Shown: positions 36,425-45,705 of the stretch, in pieces | Layout: each line of letters opens with the position of its first letter | Position numbering within the stretch: position 1 is the stretch's first letter | DNA from: DASTFP01 sp963816855 | GTDB taxonomy: Bacteria > Verrucomicrobiota > Verrucomicrobiia > Chthoniobacterales > Terrimicrobiaceae | DNA length: 64,000 bases | Assembly: GCA_963816855.1 (NCBI GenBank) | Contig: CAWFMA010000007.1 | Location: 204,058-268,057, forward strand | Reading direction: 5' to 3' | The notes under the pieces: model-generated | Seen by the model: only the letters and a program-made list of their open reading frames with translations | Told to the model about the DNA's origin: nothing | Databases searched by the model: none | Program-made: the position numbers and the translations under genes

Positions 36425-37407
36425 AGCGAGCGTTGCGAGGTGGAGCTTGGGCGCTCGCATGGCTACTCGCGCTCGGTTACGTGGTCTGGGCCTTCGGTGC
36501 GCTGTACTACGACTTCCCGGTGCTGAACGCAGTGGTTGCATGGGCCTTCGCGCTCGCAGTGCTGGTGGTGATCATTTTCGCGCACGGTGCGAGGCGAAAA
36601 CTCGGAGCAACGTTTTTCGGTTTCGCACTCGTGCTCGCCTGGTGGATAACCTTAAAACCCAGCAACAACCGTGGATGGCAGCCCGACGTAGCACAGACTG
36701 CGTGGGCGGAGGTGAAAGGCGACGAGGTCACGCTGCACAATGTCCGCAATTGCGACTACCGCACGGAGGCCGACTACACGCCGCGCTGGGAGACGCGCAC
36801 CGTGCGAGTGTCGCAGATCACGGGCGTAGACCTCGCCATCAACTACTGGGGTTCCCCGTGGATGGCGCATCCCATCGCCAGCTTCCAATTCGCAGACGCA
36901 CCGCCGGTCTGCTTTTCCATTGAGACGCGGAAGGAGATCGGCGAGAGCTACTCCGCCATCGGCGGCCTCTACCGGCAGTTCGAGCTCATCTACATCGTCG
37001 CCGACGAGCGTGACGTCATCCGCGTCCGCACCAACTACCGCCACGGCGAAGATATCTATCTTTACCGTACTACCTTTACACCCGCTCAAGCCCGCGAGCG
37101 CTTCCACGAATACCTGCGTTCGCTCAACCAAATCCACGACCGCCCGCGCTGGTATAACGCCATCACTACCAACTGCACGACCACCATCCGCGACCAGCAC
37201 CCCTCTGCGGAACGAATGCCTTGGGACTGGCGCATCCTACTCAATGGCAAAGGCGACGAACTCATGTTCGAGCGCCATACGATCGCCACCGACGGCCTGC
37301 CCTTCGCAGAGCTAAAACAGCGCGCGCTCATCAACCCCGCCGCGCAAGCCGCAAACGACGCGCCCGATTTCTCCCGCCGTATCCGCAAAGACCGACCCGG
37401 TTTTTAG
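36421..37407 (+). CDS. DUF4105 (Lnb N-terminal-like) membrane-anchored periplasmic protein
   Basis: This 328-residue protein has two or three hydrophobic spans in the first 80 residues (WALAWLLALGYVVWAFGALY, then VVAWAFALAVLVVIIFA). A periplasmic domain follows with DUF4105 hallmarks: NNRGWQPDVAQTAWAEVKGD, VRNCDYRTEADYTPRWETR, FSIETRKEIGESYSAIGG and WYNAITTNCTT. The Cys-Thr motif near the end resembles the cysteine peptidase-like active site of Lnb-type proteins. It probably formed an operon with a hydrolase gene of which only the tail remains upstream. Substrate unknown. Confidence 0.88.
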   Translation: MKRALRGGAWALAWLLALGYVVWAFGALYYDFPVLNAVVAWAFALAVLVVIIFAHGARRKLGATFFGFALVLAWWITLKPSNNRGWQPDVAQTAWAEVKGDEVTLHNVRNCDYRTEADYTPRWETRTVRVSQITGVDLAINYWGSPWMAHPIASFQFADAPPVCFSIETRKEIGESYSAIGGLYRQFELIYIVADERDVIRVRTNYRHGEDIYLYRTTFTPAQARERFHEYLRSLNQIHDRPRWYNAITTNCTTTIRDQHPSAERMPWDWRILLNGKGDELMFERHTIATDGLPFAELKQRALINPAAQAANDAPDFSRRIRKDRPGF

Positions 37408-37881
37408 AAGAGCTGAACAACGCCACACCTTTCACATGACGGCGTGCCACACGCAGGCGGATCGCGTACCGGAAAGACCGCCGGATTTCCGCGACAACCG
37501 AACCCCTTTGACTGCCACGTCCCTACATGATGAGAAAGCCGCTGCGCTTGCCGAAATCCTCGCCGTCGCGAGCGCTTCCTCGTTGACAACGATATACGTG
37601 TCGCATTCGTCGAGCGCTTTTCTTAGTGTGCGACTGTTCTCTCCGGTAAGCTCTTCGTTATCCAAAAAACTGGCGCGCCGCTCAATTCGGTCCGGCCGAA
37701 GACCACTATGATGATAGCCGCTGTCGAGTGGGTCAAAAGACTATCGGGATCCCCGATATCGGGCAAAACGGATTCCGTGATTCAATTTTTCGGCTTCTAA
37801 AAAGGCAAACAGAGCGCTTCCAAATTTGGAGCCTCCGCAGCGGGTTGTCCGTTGTGAGCTCGAGTCGAACTGGTGATAAGA
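37408..37881. other. Spacer with no recognisable gene
   Basis: These 474 bases lie between the DUF4105 gene and the small minus-strand membrane gene. Open frames on both strands (for example 37436-37711 plus, 37432-37665 minus) show no family resemblance. Possibly decayed coding DNA. Confidence 0.4.
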
Positions 37882-38316
37882 TCAAACGCCCAATTCCGCA
37901 CGGCAGCTTTCGCTGAAGCCTTGCAAGGGATCGAGTTCTTCGCTGTGACTTATGATCTCTTCCGCGCGAGTGAACTTGCGGCTTGGCGCGTAGTAGGCGG
38001 CGATGATCGCCTCCATCACTTCCTTCGTCCTATCCACGATCTCCTGCGAGGCAAACAGTCTAATTTTGTTTTGGATCGAGTAGAGGTGAACCAGTTTCGA
38101 GAGATCCTCCATCTCGTGGGACAACGCATCCGTGAACAATCGGGACGCTTCATCGATGAACTCGCTATAAAGAGCCTCGCGCTTAGCTCTCTGTTGGTTG
38201 AGGTAGGTTGTGCGGTTCTGCGCATTTTGCGTCATCCAAGTGGTTACCAGCGACGATAGGGCGCCGATGGCGGAGCCCGCAAGTGCGGAGAAAGCAGAGA
38301 GAAGGGCGGCGTCCAT
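37882..38316 (-). CDS. Single-span membrane-anchored hypothetical protein
   Basis: This 144-residue protein begins with one hydrophobic segment (ALLSAFSALAGSAIGALSSL) and then a long, charged, helical cytoplasmic part (LNQQRAKREALYSEFIDEAS, LVHLYSIQNKIRLFASQEIV). The layout is that of a widespread bacterial family of unknown function with N-terminal anchor and coiled helical tail. The ATG start is good and no partner gene adjoins. Confidence 0.65.
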   Translation of the reverse strand: MDAALLSAFSALAGSAIGALSSLVTTWMTQNAQNRTTYLNQQRAKREALYSEFIDEASRLFTDALSHEMEDLSKLVHLYSIQNKIRLFASQEIVDRTKEVMEAIIAAYYAPSRKFTRAEEIISHSEELDPLQGFSESCRAELGV

Positions 38317-38534
38317 ATTCCGGTGGGATCAGACCTATCGACCAGGTATAAAGAGATGGTTTTCAAAAGAATATTCCCTTTCCGAAATGAAATTGAACAG
38401 CTCAAAGTTGAGTCATTGTGTCGTTTGAAGACGCCCGTAAAGACTGCGATTACCCCCAAGATGGGCTGAAGGACCCATGCTCAGTTGCCGTGAATTTCAT
38501 GTGCGTGCGTGCAGCTGAGGACGGGAATTTTGAC

Positions 38535-38708
38535 GGCTTTTCGCTTTCGCTTACTGTGCCAGGCGAAGCCGATGCGGACCGAGTTTTCGCAGCGCTTTCG
38601 GAAGGCGGCACCGTGAAGATGCCGCTCACCAAAACGTTTTGGTCGCCGCGTTTCGGCATGCTCACCGATCGTTTCGGCCTCGGTTGGATGATCACCGTCA
38701 TGGCCTGA
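38535..38708 (+). pseudogene. VOC/PhnB-like glyoxalase-fold protein, C-terminal fragment
   Basis: The readable part is FSLSLTVPGEADADRVFAAL, SEGGTVKMPLTKTFWSPRFG and MLTDRFGLGWMI, the last third of PhnB/YjdN-type VOC proteins. Codons before it (from 38418) do not match the family, so the N-terminal two thirds are lost. Confidence 0.65.
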
Positions 38709-38936
38709 GGCTCGTTCGGCCGCATTAAGGCGCAGCAAAGCAAAGACGGCTCGCCAAAGGACGGAGAATTCAGAGAGTATTTCAAGGCGGACGCGGTGAT
38801 CAGCCAGAGGGCTGCGACGAAGGCGATGGGCGTAGTGAGTTGCACGGGATCAAGTCCTATTTTCGTTGATGTGTTCTGCCAATACGCACGCGGGGCCCTT
38901 TGCAAAAACGAAGCGCTCCGCATCGCAGGCAGGCGC
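38709..38936. other. Decayed spacer
   Basis: No gene recognised between the VOC fragment and the short minus-strand ORF. A minus-strand frame with a hydrophobic patch (IAFVAALWLITASALKYSL) is present but unsupported. Confidence 0.35.
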
Positions 38937-39101
38937 CTACTTCCCGTCGATCGTCATCTCCTTGATCTGCTTCTCCATCGACTGAAGGCTCCAAGGTAGT
39001 TCCGGCCAAACACACTTAACTCCGTCTTTTTCCCCCAGGAGGGCGGGTAAGCCGGAAAGATCGATCAGCGTAGCGCATGTTGCGATGCGCCTTGAACGCA
39101 T
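38937..39101 (-). CDS. Very small ORF (54 codons) with a strong ribosome site
   Basis: The ATG at 39099-39101 is preceded by AGGAGG at ten-base spacing. The frame reads MRSRRIATCATLIDLSGLPA, then LLGEKDGVKCVWPELPW and SLQSMEKQIKEMTIDGK. The second half looks like genuine protein. It may be a small gene or the end of a lost larger one; there is an in-frame TAG 40 bases upstream of the ATG. I know no family for it. Confidence 0.4.
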   Translation of the reverse strand: MRSRRIATCATLIDLSGLPALLGEKDGVKCVWPELPWSLQSMEKQIKEMTIDGK

Positions 39102-39525
39102 GGACTCCCCGCCTCCTGGAGATCCCGAAGTAAGCGACGCAGTCTAGATCTTTATTCCTCTAGTCTGCCGGTGACCATTCGAATCGGGATGCGTCGTGAG
39201 TTTCGAGCTCGATCGCGATCGAGCGCGTCGTCATTAAGATCGACTGGAAAGGTATTCTCTTGAGTCATCGCGCCTTCCTTGAGCTTGCAGCGTTCGCTAT
39301 CGCGGGGCCAACTTCAATACTGTAGGCGATTGTGACGCTGTTATCATCAACGACGACAATCAAGCTGAAATCCGACCGGAACCCGAGGCCGCGCCATTCT
39401 TCATGTTACTGGGAACCGAAGAATCGTCGTAAGTTATGCGAGAATAAAGGATTGCGAACAATCCTGTGAGAGTTTTGGTACTTTGTTGGAATTTAACCGA
39501 TACGGGTAATAGTTAGGAGACTTAC
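39102..39525. other. Upstream region of the glutamate dehydrogenase gene
   Basis: A non-coding 424-base spacer. It contains the perfect 18-base palindrome GCTCGATCGCGATCGAGC at 39207-39224. TTAGGAGACTT just before the ATG at 39526 supplies the ribosome site for the large gene. No clear promoter was picked. Confidence 0.5.
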
Positions 39526-42500
39526 ATGCTACTTGAGGTGCAAAAAGGAAATGCAGAGATCATCGAAAAAGCGGTGGCGCTGCTTCGAGGCAAAGTGCCG
39601 GAGGGCAAAATCGCCCTGGCTGAGACGTTCACCCGCCAGTATTACAGCCGGGTTGAGGCGGAGGACCTAGCCGAACGCAATCTTTCCGATCTTTGCGGCG
39701 CTGCACTGGCACACCTTGATTTCGCGGGAAAGTTCAAATCCGGTGCCCCCAACCTACGCGTTTACAACCCGCAAATCCAGAAGGACGGATGGGAGTCGTC
39801 ACATACGATTATCGAGGTTGTCAATGACGACATGCCGTTCCTGGTGGATTCGGTGACGATGGAGATCAACCGCCAGCGACTAAAGGCGCACCTGACCATT
39901 CACCCGGTCATTAAGACGAAGCGCGACGCGGACGGTGAGTTGAATGAAATTCTGCCGCCCGAAGTGGTCCAAAGCGGACATTCCGAGTCAGTCATGCATG
40001 TCGAAGTTGACCGGCAAACCGATCCCGAAAAGCTGGCTGAGTTGGAAGCAGGAATTCTGCGCATTCTCGGCGACGTGCGCAAGGCGGTTGAGGACTACCC
40101 AAAAATGAAGGACCACATGAACCGCCTGGTCGCCGAGATTAGAAAGCCATATCCGCCAGGGCTTATCCCGGAAACCGTTGACGAGGACAAGGCGCTCTTG
40201 ACATGGCTAGTGGACCGCCATTTCGTCTTTTTGGGTTATCGCGATTACGATCTGGTTAACGAAAGTGGCGAAGACGTTTTGCGTGTCGTGCCGGGTTCCG
40301 GCCTCGGCATCTTGCGTGAGACAAGTCAGACCGAAGTTTCGAAAAGCTTTGCCACGGTCACTCCGGAAGTAAGGAAGTTCGCACGCGCTCCCGACTTGCT
40401 GATACTGACCAAGGCGAATTCGCGAGCCACTGTGCACCGCCCCGGATACCTTGATTACGTAGGTGTAAAGCGTTTCGACGCGAAGGGTCAAGTCTTAGGG
40501 GAGCAGCGCTTTCTCGGACTCTATACTTCCACCGCATACGCCTCACCTCCGGCGGACATCCCGCTCCTGCGCCGTAAGGTGAACAACGTCGTGACGCGCG
40601 CAGGGTTCGATCCCAACGGCCACATGGGAAAGGCATTGGTCACAATTTTGGACCAATATCCGCGCGATGAACTGTTTCAGATATCGGAAGACGAGCTTTT
40701 TGAACATGCGATAGGAATAGTGGCCCTGGGCTATCGCCAGCGCACAAGGCTGTTCGTGCTGAGCGACCTTTACGGCCGCTTCCTGTCATGCCTGGTCTAT
40801 GTGCCGCATGAAAACTACAACACCGAGTTGCGAAAGCGCACTCAGCAGATCCTTATGCACGCGTTCAACGGCATCAGCTCAGAGTTTACGCTGCATCTGT
40901 CCGACTCGGCAATGGCACGTGAGTTGATCACCGTTCGCACCAAGCCGGGAAGCGTGCCTGACTTCGATGTTCGCGAGATCGAAAAGCAGATCGTCAAGGC
41001 GGTGCGCCGCTGGGAGGATGACTTGTACGACGAGCTCATCGCGAGCCTTGGTGAGGAGCGGGGTAACCAGCTGTATCGCCGCTTCGGAAATGCTTTTTCC
41101 GCCGGCTACCGCGAGGACCGTTCCGCCCTCGAAGCCGTGACTGACGCCGCGATCATGGACACGCTCAGGGCGGAGAAAAAGCTCGCGATGAACCTATATG
41201 CCGGTGACAAAGCGGGCATCACTCCGCTGCGGCTGAGGGTTTTTCACTCGGGCGAGCCCATCCCCCTGTCTTCAAGCCTGCCCATGCTCGAACGCATGGA
41301 CGTCAAAGTGCTTGAAGAGCTTAACTACAAGATAGAGCCCGAGGGAGGGCCGCCGGTTTATGTGCATGATTTCGGGATGAGCCACACGGGAGACATCCCG
41401 TTCGATGTTTCCGAGGTGAAAAGCGGGTTTGAGGAAGCGTTCGTACGTGCGTGGCGCGGCGAGGTTGAAAATGACGACTTCAATCGGCTCGTGTTGCGGG
41501 CAAATCTCGGCTGGCGCGAAGTCACGATTTTGCGCGCCTACAGCAAATACCTGCGGCAGATTGGGTTTAATTTCAGCCGGGCGTACGTGGAACAGGCGCT
41601 GTCCGCCAACGCGGCGATCGCGAAGAAATTGATCAAACTTTTTGTTGTGCGTTTCGATCCCGCGAATACCGCCGAAGCGAACGTCAAAATACAGGCATTG
41701 ACGGTCGAAATCGAGAGAGGGCTGGATTTGGTCGCCAACCTGGACGAAGACCGTATCTTGCGGCGTTTTCTTGCCGTCATCCAGGCTACGCTTCGCACCA
41801 ACTACTTCCAGAAAGACGCTGACGGCGCGACCAAGCCCTACCTTTCCTTTAAGTTCAACCCGGCGCAGGTGCCTGGGCTGCCTGAGCCCAAGCCCATGTT
41901 CGAAATCTACGTTTATTCGCCGCGCGTCGAAGGTATACATTTACGAGGGGGCAAGGTGGCGCGCGGAGGATTACGCTGGTCCGATCGGAGGGAAGACTTC
42001 CGCACCGAGGTCCTCGGCCTCATGAAAGCGCAGATGGTCAAAAACACCGTGATCGTCCCGGTTGGCTCGAAGGGGGGATTTGTCGTGAAGCAGCCTCCCG
42101 CTGACCGCGAAAGCTTCTTGAAAGAAGGGATTGCGTGTTACCAGGTTTACCTGCACGGACTACTGGATTTGACCGACAACCTGGTGGCAGGCAAAGTTGT
42201 CGCGCCCAAGGACGTGGTGCGCCACGATTCAGACGATCCTTACCTGGTGGTTGCTGCCGACAAGGGCACCGCGACTTTCTCCGATATAGCCAACGGCGTC
42301 TCAAAAGAGTACGGGTTCTGGCTGGATGACGCGTTCGCTTCGGGTGGTTCGGTCGGCTATGACCACAAAAAGATGGCGATCACCGCGCGCGGCGCGTGGG
42401 AATCGGTCAAGCGGCACTTTCGCGAACTGGGAGTCAATACCCAGACTACCGATTTTACCGTGGTCGGGATCGGCGACATGTCGGGCGACGTATTCGGCAA

Positions 42501-44352
42501 TGGCATGCTGCTCTCACGCCATATCAAACTCCTCGGCGCTTTCGATCACCGCCATGTTTTTCTCGATCCCAATCCCGACCCGGAAGCAAGTTTTAAGGAG
42601 CGCGAGCGGTTGTTCAGCCTCCCGCGCTCTTCGTGGACGGATTACGATTCCAAGCTGATCTCAAAAGGCGGCGGCATTTACCCGCGCAGCGCGAAATCGG
42701 TTCCGCTTAGTCTTGAAGCCAAGAAAGTGTTGGGAGTGGACGACAATTCGCTCACCCCGAGCGACTTGATCCGCGCGCTTCTCAAGGCGCCCGTGGACCT
42801 GCTCTATAACGGCGGAATCGGCACCTATGTGAAGGCAACTCCTCAGACCCACGCCGAGGTGGGTGACCGCGCCAATGATGCGATCAGGGTAAACGGCAGG
42901 GAATTGCGCTGCAAGGTGGTCGCGGAAGGTGGCAATCTCGGCTTCACCCAGCTCGGGCGCGCCGAATATGCGCTCAACGGCGGCAAGATCAACACCGATG
43001 CGATTGACAACTCCGCCGGCGTCGACTGCTCGGATCACGAGGTTAACATTAAGATACTGCTCAATTCAGTCGTCGCCGAAGGGCGCATGAGTGGCGAGCA
43101 ACGTAACAACCTGCTCGCGGAAATGACTGACGAAGTCGGCGCGCTGGTATTGCGCGATAATTATCTCCAAACTCAGTCGTTGAGCGTGCGAGAAAGGATG
43201 CTGCTGGACGCCCAAACGCGCTTCATCAAGTACCTTGAGAAGGCCGGTAAGCTCACCCGCGCAATCGAATTTCTGCCGTCCGACGAAGAATTGGCTGCGC
43301 GCAAGGCGTCGAAGATTGGCCTTACTTCGCCGGAGCGCGCGGTGCTGCTTGCCTACAGCAAGATCATGCTCTATGACGCGCTGCTTGCTTCCAAAGTGCC
43401 GGACGATCCGTACGTCTCCACCGCGCTGGTGCGCTACTTCCCCGCGCCGCTTCGGGAGTGCTATCGCGATCAAATGGAGCGTCACCCGCTCAAGCGTGAA
43501 ATTATCGCGACGCAGGTCACCAACGACATGATCAACCGAGTCGGCAGCACCTTTGTGCACCGCTTGCAGGAGGAAACAGGCGCCAGGTTTCCGGACGTGG
43601 TGCGGGCCTTCCTACTCACCCGCGAGGTATTCGACTTTGAGTCCTTCTGGCAGGCGGTCGAAGCCCTCGATAACAAAGTCCCAGATGCGGTGCAGTCCAG
43701 CATGCTGATTGCCTCGGAAAGGCTAATGATGCGCGCAACCCTGTGGTTCCTACGCTATCGGAATTTGAAAGATGACATTGCGAAAACCGTTGAGCGTTTC
43801 GCTCCCGGAGTGAAAGCCCTCGCAGCGAGTCTCGACAAATTCCTGTCCCCTGACGAGAGCGAGGGCTTGCGGCAGGCAGCGGAACGTCTGACTCAAAGCA
43901 ATGTTCCGAACGACCTGGCCATGCGATTGGGAAGGTTCGATCCACTTTATTCGGCGCTCGATATCGCTGAGGTTGCGACTGAAACGAAGCGCAGTGTCGG
44001 GGAAGTGGCGGGTGTGTATTTTGTCGTGGGCGGCAGACTCAATCTTTCCTGGCTGCACAAGCAGATTGGCGGCTTGCCGGCGGATTCACACTGGCAAGCG
44101 CTCGCCAAGGCGGCGCTAAGGGACGAGTTCTCCCGCCTCCAAAGAGAGCTTACTAGCCTGGTTTTAAAACTCGGCCCCCCGGCGAGGGCGCCGGATGCAC
44201 TCTTCAATGAATGGGAAGTGGAAAACAAGAGCGTATTCGACCGCAGCCGTCAGCTGCTGGCCGATCTTCAATCCGCCGGCGACTTGGATCTTTCGATGCT
44301 GTCAGTCGTGCTGCGCGAGCTGAGAAATCTAGCCTTAGCCCCATATGGTTAA
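39526..44352 (+). CDS. NAD-specific glutamate dehydrogenase, large 180-kDa (L_180) class
   Basis: This 1608-residue enzyme deaminates glutamate to 2-oxoglutarate with NAD. A long N-terminal regulatory region (ACT-like and helical, residues 1-700; HTIIEVVNDDMPFLVDSVTM near 92) precedes the catalytic domain. The catalytic domain starts at about 800 with GGKVARGGLRWSDRREDFRT, continues with the PVGSKGGFV glycine/lysine motif near 850 and DMSGDVFGNGMLLS near 985, and ends at a helical C-terminal domain. Length and motif order match the proteobacterial and actinobacterial L_180 class. GGAG at 39513-39516 precedes the ATG. It is intact and stands alone between decayed regions, which suggests acquisition or selective retention. 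Confidence 0.95.
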   Translation: MLLEVQKGNAEIIEKAVALLRGKVPEGKIALAETFTRQYYSRVEAEDLAERNLSDLCGAALAHLDFAGKFKSGAPNLRVYNPQIQKDGWESSHTIIEVVNDDMPFLVDSVTMEINRQRLKAHLTIHPVIKTKRDADGELNEILPPEVVQSGHSESVMHVEVDRQTDPEKLAELEAGILRILGDVRKAVEDYPKMKDHMNRLVAEIRKPYPPGLIPETVDEDKALLTWLVDRHFVFLGYRDYDLVNESGEDVLRVVPGSGLGILRETSQTEVSKSFATVTPEVRKFARAPDLLILTKANSRATVHRPGYLDYVGVKRFDAKGQVLGEQRFLGLYTSTAYASPPADIPLLRRKVNNVVTRAGFDPNGHMGKALVTILDQYPRDELFQISEDELFEHAIGIVALGYRQRTRLFVLSDLYGRFLSCLVYVPHENYNTELRKRTQQILMHAFNGISSEFTLHLSDSAMARELITVRTKPGSVPDFDVREIEKQIVKAVRRWEDDLYDELIASLGEERGNQLYRRFGNAFSAGYREDRSALEAVTDAAIMDTLRAEKKLAMNLYAGDKAGITPLRLRVFHSGEPIPLSSSLPMLERMDVKVLEELNYKIEPEGGPPVYVHDFGMSHTGDIPFDVSEVKSGFEEAFVRAWRGEVENDDFNRLVLRANLGWREVTILRAYSKYLRQIGFNFSRAYVEQALSANAAIAKKLIKLFVVRFDPANTAEANVKIQALTVEIERGLDLVANLDEDRILRRFLAVIQATLRTNYFQKDADGATKPYLSFKFNPAQVPGLPEPKPMFEIYVYSPRVEGIHLRGGKVARGGLRWSDRREDFRTEVLGLMKAQMVKNTVIVPVGSKGGFVVKQPPADRESFLKEGIACYQVYLHGLLDLTDNLVAGKVVAPKDVVRHDSDDPYLVVAADKGTATFSDIANGVSKEYGFWLDDAFASGGSVGYDHKKMAITARGAWESVKRHFRELGVNTQTTDFTVVGIGDMSGDVFGNGMLLSRHIKLLGAFDHRHVFLDPNPDPEASFKERERLFSLPRSSWTDYDSKLISKGGGIYPRSAKSVPLSLEAKKVLGVDDNSLTPSDLIRALLKAPVDLLYNGGIGTYVKATPQTHAEVGDRANDAIRVNGRELRCKVVAEGGNLGFTQLGRAEYALNGGKINTDAIDNSAGVDCSDHEVNIKILLNSVVAEGRMSGEQRNNLLAEMTDEVGALVLRDNYLQTQSLSVRERMLLDAQTRFIKYLEKAGKLTRAIEFLPSDEELAARKASKIGLTSPERAVLLAYSKIMLYDALLASKVPDDPYVSTALVRYFPAPLRECYRDQMERHPLKREIIATQVTNDMINRVGSTFVHRLQEETGARFPDVVRAFLLTREVFDFESFWQAVEALDNKVPDAVQSSMLIASERLMMRATLWFLRYRNLKDDIAKTVERFAPGVKALAASLDKFLSPDESEGLRQAAERLTQSNVPNDLAMRLGRFDPLYSALDIAEVATETKRSVGEVAGVYFVVGGRLNLSWLHKQIGGLPADSHWQALAKAALRDEFSRLQRELTSLVLKLGPPARAPDALFNEWEVENKSVFDRSRQLLADLQSAGDLDLSMLSVVLRELRNLALAPYG

Positions 44353-44667
44353 ATCTCGAAACCAATTACAATAGTGACATGCACCTATCATCGTCGACCC
44401 ATACCGCCAGTTTGGGGGTTTTGCAATCCCCGCGAAAAGGTTCAATCCATGATTTCGAGTCGACTTGAAAATGACCCTCTACCACTTCTGAGTGCATTGA
44501 TCGACAACATGCATGTCGATTAGGTTCAAAGAGATAGCTGTGGTGCTGAGGCGGTCGCTGCTGGTAACACGGAGAATTAGCTAAGCGTCTCATCGTCCTT
44601 GAAGGTGGCGAGGTAGAGATGCTCTAAACAGACGCTACGAGTTCCGTGAACAGCCAGAAGTCCGTCA
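44353..44667. other. Spacer, nothing recognised
   Basis: These 315 bases follow the glutamate dehydrogenase stop. No hairpin terminator with a U-run and no gene were seen. The sequence leads directly into the first Tn3 fragment. Confidence 0.4.
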
Positions 44668-44871
44668 ATGTGGACGAAATCCTTTCTGCGGGGATATGCA
44701 AAAACCCCCGATAGCCTGATCGCGTTGCGCAAAGAAGCGCAGCGGCGCCTGCCGCGTGCGGAGTTGCCACAGATTTTGCTGGAAATCGCTCCCCGTACAG
44801 AATTTTCAAATGAATTCACGCACATTAGCGAGCGTGATTCACGTGCGTCGGAGCCTTCGGAAATTGGCTGA
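44668..44871 (+). pseudogene. Tn3-family transposase fragment 1 (middle region)
   Basis: The codons KTPDSLIALRKEAQRRLPRA, ELPQILLEIAPRTEFSNEFT and HISE match the conserved block just before the catalytic part of Tn3-type transposases (LPRA-LP-LLLE-RTGF-FTH). The 5' part and the whole DDE domain are missing. It lies tail to tail with the second fragment and is from a different homologue, since both include the same block. Confidence 0.65.
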
Positions 44872-44879
44872 AATCCGGA

Positions 44880-45610
44880 TCAGAACCAGGCCGCTAAAAG
44901 TTGACCCAGGATAGACGAGACCGGCGCAACGAGGCTGGCATTAGCCGCCGTCGGGCGCGCAAAGGTTCCCGCCAAGTTCGGATAATCTGGTGAGAAGTAG
45001 GTCTTTCGAACATAGAGCAGTTCGTCATAGCCGTAGCGGTCATTGGCATTCGCCACTTGCTTGATGCCCATGTTGGTCGCCTCGCCAAATAGATCCATGA
45101 TCAGTAACGGACGTAGCGCCTCGCGTGAGCGGACCTCCCGTGTGCCCGAATGCGTGAAAAATCGTGTGAAGTCGACGAGCCGGTCGGCCTCGACAAAAAC
45201 GTCGAGCAGATCGAGCATCCCATAGCGACTGCCGATCTTCTCTTTTATCAGGCCAAGGCTTTGCGGCTCGGGCTGGGGTTCCAGTTTCATGAGCGCCCAC
45301 AGACCGCGATCATCCTTCTTATTTGGACGGAAGATTCGCAGATGGCTCAGTTCAGGCAGAACACAGTTGAAGTTGGTAAGGGCGGCTCTCATCCGCTCTC
45401 GCAGCAACCGCACAAACGTCCTGAGCCTCCAGAGGTTTTCCTAAAGCCTGATAGTGCAACGTGCGGCGCTGCTCATCGCTCCAGTCGCTCGGGAGATCCT
45501 CGCTCGGGTTCCGGAAGTCGTAGGATCCTTCTACCCACACCTCTTTGCACTTCAACGCGTTCTCCAGCCTTTCGAGCGCCCATCTCAACTTACAATAATA
45601 CATTATTATT
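44880..45610 (-). pseudogene. Tn3-family transposase fragment 2, frameshifted
   Basis: From about 45600 downward the sequence reads ALERLENALKCKEVWVEGSY, FRNPSEDLPSDW and QALGKPLEAQ. After a slip near 45405-45425 it reads LLRERMRAALTNFN, LLDVFVEADRLVDFTRFFTH and LIMDLFGEATNMGIKQVANA, then DRYGYDELLYVRKTY. This is the central region and the beginning of the catalytic domain of a Tn3-type transposase; the rest is lost and replaced by unrelated codons before the stop at 44880. Confidence 0.7.
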
Positions 45611-45614
45611 GTAA
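45590..45614. repeat. Perfect AT-rich inverted repeat at the edge of the Tn3 fragment
   Basis: TTACAATAAT (45590-45599) and ATTATTGTAA (45605-45614) are perfect inverted repeats around ACATT. The patch is strikingly AT-rich in a GC-rich setting and lies where Tn3 homology begins, so it may mark a recombination junction or a lost element end. Confidence 0.6.
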
Positions 45615-45705
45615 TCTCCGCTCCGATGAAGATCGATGAACCTCGCTTCGGCAATTTTCGACTCTGGAAGCATACGCAGTCCGTCGGACAATAGGAACAC
45701 TCTTT

